Source: Burkholderia stabilis
GTDB lineage: Bacteria; Pseudomonadota; Gammaproteobacteria; Burkholderiales; Burkholderiaceae
NCBI RefSeq assembly: GCF_001742165.1
Contig: NZ_CP016442.1
Location: forward strand, 1,302,001 to 1,366,000
Reading direction: 5' to 3'
DNA: 64,000 nt
Below the pieces are notes generated by a model. That model was given only the letters and a program-made list of their open reading frames with translations, was not told the DNA's origin and made no database searches. Every line of letters starts with the position of its first letter. Position 1 is the stretch's first letter. Below are positions 59,028 to 64,000 of the stretch, in pieces. The position numbers and the translations under genes were made by a program.

Positions 59028-61172
59028 ATGACCCGATCGAACCGTCGTGACTTCCTGCGCGTCGCCGCCGGCACTGCCGGCGCCGCCGCATTGAACCTGT
59101 TTCCGCCCGTGATCCGAGATGCGCTCGCGATTCCCGCGAACCGCCGCACCGGCACGATCCGCGACATCGAACACATCGTGATCCTGATGCAGGAGAACCG
59201 TTCGTTCGACCATTACTTCGGCACGATGCGTGGTGTCCGCGGCTTCGGCGATCCGCGCCCGCTGCGCCTCGCGAACGGCAAGTCGGTGTTCCATCAGCCG
59301 GTCGGCCCGGCCGAGCTGCTGCCGTTCCACCCTGGCGCGGACAAGCTCGGCCTGCAGTTCCTGCAGGACCTGCCGCACGGCTGGCAGGACATGCACGCCG
59401 CGTGGAACAAAGGCCGCTACGACCAGTGGGTGCCGAACAAGGGCACCACGACAATGGCGTACCTGAAGCGCGACGACATCCCGTTCCACTACCAGCTCGC
59501 CGACGCGTTCACGATCTGCGACGCGTACCACTGCGCGATCCCGAGCTCGACCGACCCGAACCGCTATTACATGTGGACGGGCTACGTCGGCAACGACGGC
59601 ACGGGCGGCGGCCCGGTGCTCGGCAACGAGGAAAAGGGCTACGGCTGGACGACCTATCCGGAAGTGCTCGAACAGGCCGGCGTGTCGTGGAAGATCTACC
59701 AGGACGTCGGCACGGGACTCGACGCGAACGGCTCGTGGGGCTGGACGCAGAATCCGTACATCGGCAACTACGGCGACAACTCGCTGCTCTACTTCAACCA
59801 GTACCGCACCGCGCTGCCCGGCACGCCGCTGTACGAGAAGGCGCGCACCGGCACCAACATCAGCGCGGGCGGCACGCTGTTCGACGTGCTGCAGCAGGAC
59901 GTGAAGAACGGCACGCTGCCGCAGGTGTCGTGGATCTGCGCGCCGGAAGCGTACTCCGAGCACCCGAACTGGCCGGCGAACTACGGCGCGTGGTACATCG
60001 AGCAGGTGCTGAAGGCACTCGTGTCGAATCCGGACGTGTGGAGCAAGACCGCGCTCTTCATTACGTACGACGAGAACGACGGCTTCTTCGACCACGTGCC
60101 GCCGCCGTTCGCGCCGCAATCGCGCGACAACGGGCTGTCGTCGGTCGCGACGACCAACGAAGTCTTCCCCGGCGACGCGTCGCACATGGCCGGCCCGTAC
60201 GGGCTCGGGCCGCGCGTGCCGATGCTGGTCGTGTCGCCGTGGACCAAGGGCGGCTGGGTCTGCTCGCAGACCTTCGATCACACGTCGCTGCTGCAATTCA
60301 TCGAGGCGCGGTTCGGCGCGCAATACCCGGTCAAGGCCGCCAACGTGTCGCCGTGGCGCCGCACGGTGTGCGGCGACCTGACCGCCGCGTTCGACTTCGC
60401 GACGTCCGATGCCGCCTGGCCGACGCTGCCTGACACGAGCAGCTACGCGCCGCCCGACCGCCTGCGCCACCCCGACTACATCCCGGTGCCGCCGGTGCTG
60501 CAGAAGCTGCCGAAGCAGGAGGCCGGGCTGCGTCCGGCGCGCGCGCTGCCGTACGAGCTGTTCGTGCACGGCCGCGTCGAAGCCGCGAACGGCCAGTTCC
60601 GGCTGACCTTCGCGAACACCGGCCGGGCGGGCGCGGCATTCCAGGTCCAGTCGCGCAACCGCCTCGACGGCCCGTGGGCGTACACGGTCGAAGCCGGCAA
60701 GCGGATCGCCGATACGTGGAGCGCCGCGGCGTCGCTCGGCCTGTACGATCTCGACGTGTACGGCCCGAACGGCTTCTACTGCCATTTCCGCGGCCCGTTC
60801 GCGACCGGCATCGGCAGCGCCAACGTGAACCCCGAGGTGATCTACGGTTATGACGTCGCGAACGGCAACATCACGCTGCGCCTGATGAACCGCGGCCACA
60901 AGGCCGTGCGGCTCAAGGTCACGAACGCATACGGCCACGGCCGCGCGCGTACGTTCGATCTCGCGCCGGGCGCGCACGTCGACGACTACTGGGACCTGCG
61001 CGGCAGCCACGGCTGGTACGACCTGACCGTCAGCGACGGCCGGCTGCTCGGCTTCCTGCGCCGCTTCGCGGGCCACGTCGAGACGGGCCGCCCGAGCACC
61101 AGCGATCCGCTGATCCGCACGACCGCGTTCCACGACGACGCGGAAGCTGCATCGGACACCCTGTCCGACTGA
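59028..61172 (+). CDS. plcN: Phosphocholine-specific phospholipase C, Tat-exported
   Basis: The 714-residue PlcN/PlcH-family (acid phosphatase-superfamily) enzyme hydrolyses phosphatidylcholine and related lipids outside the cell. The N-terminus MTRSNRRDFLRVAAGTAGAA is a twin-arginine signal. Catalytic region: HIVILMQENRSFDHYFGTMRG with the metal-ligand Glu-Asn, FITYDENDGFFDHVPPP and DASHMAGPYGLGPRVP. Two C-terminal beta domains follow (about 510-700). The ATG at 59028 is chosen because it begins the signal; an in-frame ATG at 58905 does not. A known virulence-related family in Burkholderia. Confidence 0.92.
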   Translation: MTRSNRRDFLRVAAGTAGAAALNLFPPVIRDALAIPANRRTGTIRDIEHIVILMQENRSFDHYFGTMRGVRGFGDPRPLRLANGKSVFHQPVGPAELLPFHPGADKLGLQFLQDLPHGWQDMHAAWNKGRYDQWVPNKGTTTMAYLKRDDIPFHYQLADAFTICDAYHCAIPSSTDPNRYYMWTGYVGNDGTGGGPVLGNEEKGYGWTTYPEVLEQAGVSWKIYQDVGTGLDANGSWGWTQNPYIGNYGDNSLLYFNQYRTALPGTPLYEKARTGTNISAGGTLFDVLQQDVKNGTLPQVSWICAPEAYSEHPNWPANYGAWYIEQVLKALVSNPDVWSKTALFITYDENDGFFDHVPPPFAPQSRDNGLSSVATTNEVFPGDASHMAGPYGLGPRVPMLVVSPWTKGGWVCSQTFDHTSLLQFIEARFGAQYPVKAANVSPWRRTVCGDLTAAFDFATSDAAWPTLPDTSSYAPPDRLRHPDYIPVPPVLQKLPKQEAGLRPARALPYELFVHGRVEAANGQFRLTFANTGRAGAAFQVQSRNRLDGPWAYTVEAGKRIADTWSAAASLGLYDLDVYGPNGFYCHFRGPFATGIGSANVNPEVIYGYDVANGNITLRLMNRGHKAVRLKVTNAYGHGRARTFDLAPGAHVDDYWDLRGSHGWYDLTVSDGRLLGFLRRFAGHVETGRPSTSDPLIRTTAFHDDAEAASDTLSD

Positions 61173-61185
61173 CGACGCCCCCAGC

Positions 61186-61213
61186 GCGGCGCGGCCCCGG
61201 CGGGCCGCGCCGC
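61186..61213 (+). terminator. Strong hairpin after plcN, probable terminator
   Basis: GCGGCGCGGCCC (61186-61197) pairs perfectly with GGGCCGCGCCGC (61202-61213) around CGGC, starting 13 nt after the plcN stop. The following GTCTCT is only weakly T-rich. Confidence 0.6.
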
Positions 61214-61541
61214 GTCTCTACCCCGCATCACGCCCCTCCTCCCAGCCCGTTCCGTTCGCGACGGGAAACTCCCGATACCGGCCGCTACCGCACGCGCGGA
61301 AGCTATGCGCAAATCCGCACCGAATGCGCAGCAAATCGCCAAGACCGGTGCATATCGGCGACCTATATATCGAGGCGATCGGGGCTCTTCACGGAGCCTG
61401 ACGGGAGATTCTTCCGAGGATCACGATGCCGACCTCCCCGCCCGATTCCGAGAAGCGGTCGAACCGCCCGCCCGTCGCACGCGCCCGGCCCGCCCGGATG
61501 CGTGCGGTACTCACTCGCAGGTATCGAACAAGAGGAACAAC
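61214..61541. other. Leader region of the branched-chain amino-acid binding protein gene
   Basis: No gene is seen. TATATAT near 61366-61372, in otherwise GC-rich DNA, may be part of a promoter; AGAGGAAC (61530-61537) is the ribosome site of the next gene. Confidence 0.4.
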
Positions 61542-62690
61542 ATGAAATTCCGTCATTCCCTGTTGTCGGTGTCGATTGCATCCGCGCTTGCCCTCCTCTC
61601 GCAACAGGCCGCACGGGCCGCCGACGCAACCGACGTGAAGGTCGGCTTCGCCGCGCCGCTCACGGGCGTGAACGCCGGCTACGGCAAGGACCTGCAGAAC
61701 GGCGTGCAGCTCGCGCTCGACGACGCCGTCGCGCAGAAGGTGCAGATCGCCGGCAAGCCCGCTCACTTCGATCTCGTCGTGCAGGACGACCAGGCCGACC
61801 CGCGCATCGGCGTGCAGGCCGCGCAGGCGCTCGTCGACCAGAACGTGTCGGTCGTGGTCGGCCACTTCAACTCGGGGACGACGATTCCGGCCTCGGTCGT
61901 CTACGACAAGTCGGGCATCCCGGTGATCGACCCGGCCGCGACCAACCCGACGCTCACGTCGCGCGGGCTCGCGAACATGTTCATGGTGATCGCGACCGAC
62001 GGCCAGAACGCCGGCAACGCGGGCAAGTATGCGGTCGACGTGACGAAGGCGAAGCGCATCGCGATCATCGACGACCGCACCGCGTTCGGCCAGGGCGAGG
62101 CCGACGAGTTCGAGAAAGCCGTGAAGGCGGCCGGCGGCACGATCATCGGCCGCGAGTTCACGAGCAACCAGGCGGTCGACTTCCGCGCGCAGATCACGAG
62201 CCTGAAGGGCAAGAACCCCGACCTGATCTTCTTCGGCGGCCTCGATTCGCTCGCCGCGAACTTCATCAAGCAGATGCGCCAGCTCGGGTTGAATGCGCAA
62301 TTCGTCGGCGGCGGCGGCGTGAAGGACAACGAGTTCATCAAGATCGCGGGCCCGGCGGCCGAAGGCGCGATGGCATGGGAATACGGCCGGCCGCTCGACG
62401 AGCTGCCGCAAGGGAAGGACTTCGAGCAGCGCTTCAAGAAGCGCTTCGGCGTCGACGTGCTGTCGTACGCGCAGTTCGGCTACGACGCGGCCTGGGCCGC
62501 GATCAAGGCGATGCAGGCGGCCGGCTCGACCGACCCGAAGGTGTATCGCCCGGCGCTCAAGAAGATCGACTTCGAAGGGGTCACCGGCCGCATCTCGTTC
62601 GCGAACGACGGTTCGCTGAAGAGCGGGATGTCGACGCTGTATCAGGTGAAGAGCGGTGCGTGGAAGACGATCGTGACGAAGGGGGGCTGA
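61542..62690 (+). CDS. LivK-like branched-chain amino-acid binding protein
   Basis: The 382-residue periplasmic protein has a signal peptide (cleavage after ARA, about 27), then DVKVGFAAPLTGVNAGYGKDLQNGVQLALDD, the Leu/Ile/Val-BP family signature, and GHFNSGTTIPASVVYDKSGIPVIDPAATNP. GGAAC precedes ATG 61542. No permease or ATPase genes are adjacent in view, so it may serve a remote LivHMGF system. Substrate could be branched-chain or aromatic amino acids, or similar. Confidence 0.85.
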   Translation: MKFRHSLLSVSIASALALLSQQAARAADATDVKVGFAAPLTGVNAGYGKDLQNGVQLALDDAVAQKVQIAGKPAHFDLVVQDDQADPRIGVQAAQALVDQNVSVVVGHFNSGTTIPASVVYDKSGIPVIDPAATNPTLTSRGLANMFMVIATDGQNAGNAGKYAVDVTKAKRIAIIDDRTAFGQGEADEFEKAVKAAGGTIIGREFTSNQAVDFRAQITSLKGKNPDLIFFGGLDSLAANFIKQMRQLGLNAQFVGGGGVKDNEFIKIAGPAAEGAMAWEYGRPLDELPQGKDFEQRFKKRFGVDVLSYAQFGYDAAWAAIKAMQAAGSTDPKVYRPALKKIDFEGVTGRISFANDGSLKSGMSTLYQVKSGAWKTIVTKGG

Positions 62691-62771
62691 TCGGACGCGG
62701 CGATCGGGAATGCCGGCGGCGGGCGGCGGGAACGCCACCCTGCCCCGGCGACCGGCGAAGTCATGCCGATC

Positions 62772-62789
62772 TCATATGACGACTGATGT
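62772..62789. promoter_or_regulatory. Repeat operator copy A near the GntR gene
   Basis: TCATATGACGACTGATGT matches copy B (63695-63712) at 15 of 18 positions, with the shared core GACGACTGATG. It lies beyond the 3' end of the GntR gene. Confidence 0.45.
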
Positions 62790-62839
62790 TGACGTGATTC
62801 TACGGGCCCGCGGCCACGCGGGCCTCGCGGCCCGGCGCG

Positions 62840-63601
62840 TCAGCCGGCCTGCGTATCGCGCTCGGCCTCGGCCGCCTCGTGCGCGCGGCGCAGCCGCTCG
62901 CGGCTGTTGGTGAGGTGCGTGCGCATCGCGGCGCGCGCCGCCTCAGGGTCGTGGCGCGCGATCGCCTCGTAGATATCCTCGTGCTCGTGGTTCAACCGGC
63001 CGACATAACGCTCGAGATCGTCGCCGGCAAAGCGCGCCGAATTCACGCGCGTGCGCGGAATGATCGACGTGCCGAGCTGCGTCATGATGTCGACGAAATA
63101 ACGGTTGCCGGTGGACTGCGCGATCTGCAGGTGGAACTGGAAGTCGAGCTGCGCCGTGTCGCGGCCGCCGCCCGCTCCGGTCGCGATCGCGTCGAGCGCG
63201 CGACGCAGCGCGGCGAGGTCGGTTTCGTTCGCACGCTGCGCGGCGAGGCTCGCGCATTCGCTTTCGAGGCTGATGCGCAGTTCCAGCACCGCGAGCACGT
63301 CGCGCAGCGTCGTGATCGTCGCGGGATCGATGCCGAGCGCCTGGCGGCGCGACGGTTCGAGCACGAAGCTGCCGATGCCGTGGCGCGTCTCGACGAGGGC
63401 GCTCGCCTGCATCCGCGAGATCGCCTCGCGCACGACCGTGCGGCTCACGCCCTGCGCCGCCATGACTTCGGTTTCGGTCGGCAGCTTGTCGCCGGGACGC
63501 AGCGTGCCGTTTTCGATCTGCGCGGTCAGCGCGTCGACGACATCTTGTGCGAGGCTGCGTGCGCGACGGCGCGGCGCTGCGGGAAACGTAGGCACGGACA
63601 T
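62840..63601 (-). CDS. GntR/FadR family (FCD) transcriptional regulator
   Basis: The 253-residue protein has a winged helix (LAQDVVDALTAQIENGTLRPG; LPTETEVMAAQGVSRTVVREAISRMQASALV) and a C-terminal all-helical FCD domain with DFQFHLQIAQSTGNRYF and HEHEDIYEAIARHD carrying probable metal-binding His and Asp. FadR-type regulators respond to organic acids or sugar acids. ATG 63601 with AAGGAA upstream is chosen over an in-frame ATG at 63691, which would run through the promoter and operator. Confidence 0.87.
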   Translation of the reverse strand: MSVPTFPAAPRRRARSLAQDVVDALTAQIENGTLRPGDKLPTETEVMAAQGVSRTVVREAISRMQASALVETRHGIGSFVLEPSRRQALGIDPATITTLRDVLAVLELRISLESECASLAAQRANETDLAALRRALDAIATGAGGGRDTAQLDFQFHLQIAQSTGNRYFVDIMTQLGTSIIPRTRVNSARFAGDDLERYVGRLNHEHEDIYEAIARHDPEAARAAMRTHLTNSRERLRRAHEAAEAERDTQAG

Positions 63602-63676
63602 GAGGCCGGTTCCTTTTTGAATGATCGTAATGTGAGCCGAGGGTTTACGCGGGGTTTGAGCGAAAGCCGATGATTC

Positions 63677-63682
63677 ATTATA
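63677..63682 (-). promoter_or_regulatory. -10 element of the GntR gene
   Basis: TATAAT (perfect -10) on the minus strand, 76 nt before the GntR start. The matching -35 area falls in operator copy B, so the regulator likely represses its own gene. Confidence 0.5.
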
Positions 63683-63694
63683 CTGCGTCACAAG

Positions 63695-63712
63695 TCATCC
63701 GACGACTGATGA
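63695..63712. promoter_or_regulatory. Repeat operator copy B, GntR promoter
   Basis: TCATCCGACGACTGATGA carries 5-bp inverted arms TCATC/GATGA around 8 bp. It overlies the -35 region of the GntR gene. Confidence 0.5.
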
Positions 63713-63960
63713 TCGATGCACGGATCTCCTGTCGACTCAGGCCGGCATTCAGTGCCGGCCCGGTCCCATGCCTTACGATCAGCCAGCGTTCGCGTTCTGC
63801 GCTCTGCTGGTCCGGTTGTCGCTCCCACCCCGTTCCGGGTTGCTGTCGACATGCAGGCCTTGCGCGCCGCGCACGTCGGTTGTCGAATGATCGCACCTCC
63901 CGCCGCGCGCGGCAAAGCTTTTGCCGCACGGCATTGCCCACTCTTTTGCCATCGCCGCCC
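63713..63960. other. Non-coding stretch between the GntR gene and the gene at the right edge
   Basis: Contains no credible gene. GCCGGCattcagtGCCGGC (63742-63760) is a perfect 6-bp inverted repeat of unclear role. Promoters for a gene to the right may be here. Confidence 0.4.
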
Positions 63961-64000
63961 ATGAACGCCGCCACAGCCTCGCCTTCCCACGACACGCCGC
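63961..64000 (+). CDS. Possible start of another gene (partial)
   Basis: ATG at 63961 opens MNAATASPSHDTP and remains open to the window edge. There is no clear ribosome site and only 13 codons are visible, so this is tentative. A gene divergent from a GntR regulator is often its target. Confidence 0.35.
   Translation, partial: MNAATASPSHDTP

Overview
The window is about two-thirds G+C, dense in genes, and reads as chromosomal DNA of a Burkholderia (beta-proteobacterium), most probably of the B. cepacia complex. The reasons are codon use, a two-subunit arginine succinyltransferase, hopanoid-modification genes hpnIJKL, a Tat-exported phosphocholine-specific phospholipase C, and an mdtABC efflux operon. 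I saw no rRNA, tRNA, CRISPR array, prophage or recognisable transposase. The assignment rests on family resemblance only; no search was run.

Layout. 1-5190 (-): recC-recB, with recB cut by the window edge. 5372-9326 (+): an FUSC-type inner-membrane protein and a ProY-like amino-acid permease. 9497-13890: a 53-residue membrane protein (-), a Fur-box-preceded ferric iron ABC transporter fbpABC (+), and a convergent Lrp/AsnC regulator (-). 14226-15516 (-): an Rrf2 regulator and an NAD(P)H-binding protein, each preceded by the same type of operator dyad. 15541-20070: a small lipoprotein, a small membrane protein, an ammonium transporter behind a sigma-54 promoter, and a PhoX-type phosphatase. 20279-20440 (-): a candidate small RNA with its own promoter and two terminal hairpins. 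20627-29605 (+): an IclR regulator and the RND efflux operon mdtABC. 29741-36744: a VOC protein, a NYN/LOTUS RNA-binding protein, an SDR-like protein, an exported peroxiredoxin, a PAS-GGDEF-EAL protein and an HDOD protein.

36841-49414 (all -) is an arginine uptake and catabolism locus: hisQMP transporter genes, argR (AraC type), then astC-aruF-aruG-astD-astB-astE and the binding protein argT. These would import arginine or ornithine and convert arginine through N2-succinylarginine to glutamate plus succinate (the AST pathway). The locus is split between argR and astC by a striking structure: two 290-bp arms in inverted orientation (282 of 290 positions match by eye), separated by 235 bp, each arm carrying its own smaller palindromes. 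The argR reading frame ends inside the right arm.

49682-55010 (-): a BamE-like lipoprotein and hopanoid side-chain genes hpnI-hpnJ-hpnK-hpnL, of which J, K and L are tightly packed. 55651-64000: a luciferase-like monooxygenase, an exported alpha/beta hydrolase, pyridoxal kinase pdxY, phospholipase C plcN, a branched-chain-amino-acid-type binding protein, and a GntR/FadR regulator flanked by two near-identical 18-bp sites. The first codons of another possible gene lie at the right edge.

The best leads are the large nested inverted repeat inside the arginine locus, the candidate small RNA at 20279-20406, and the paired operators of the Rrf2 and GntR regulators.
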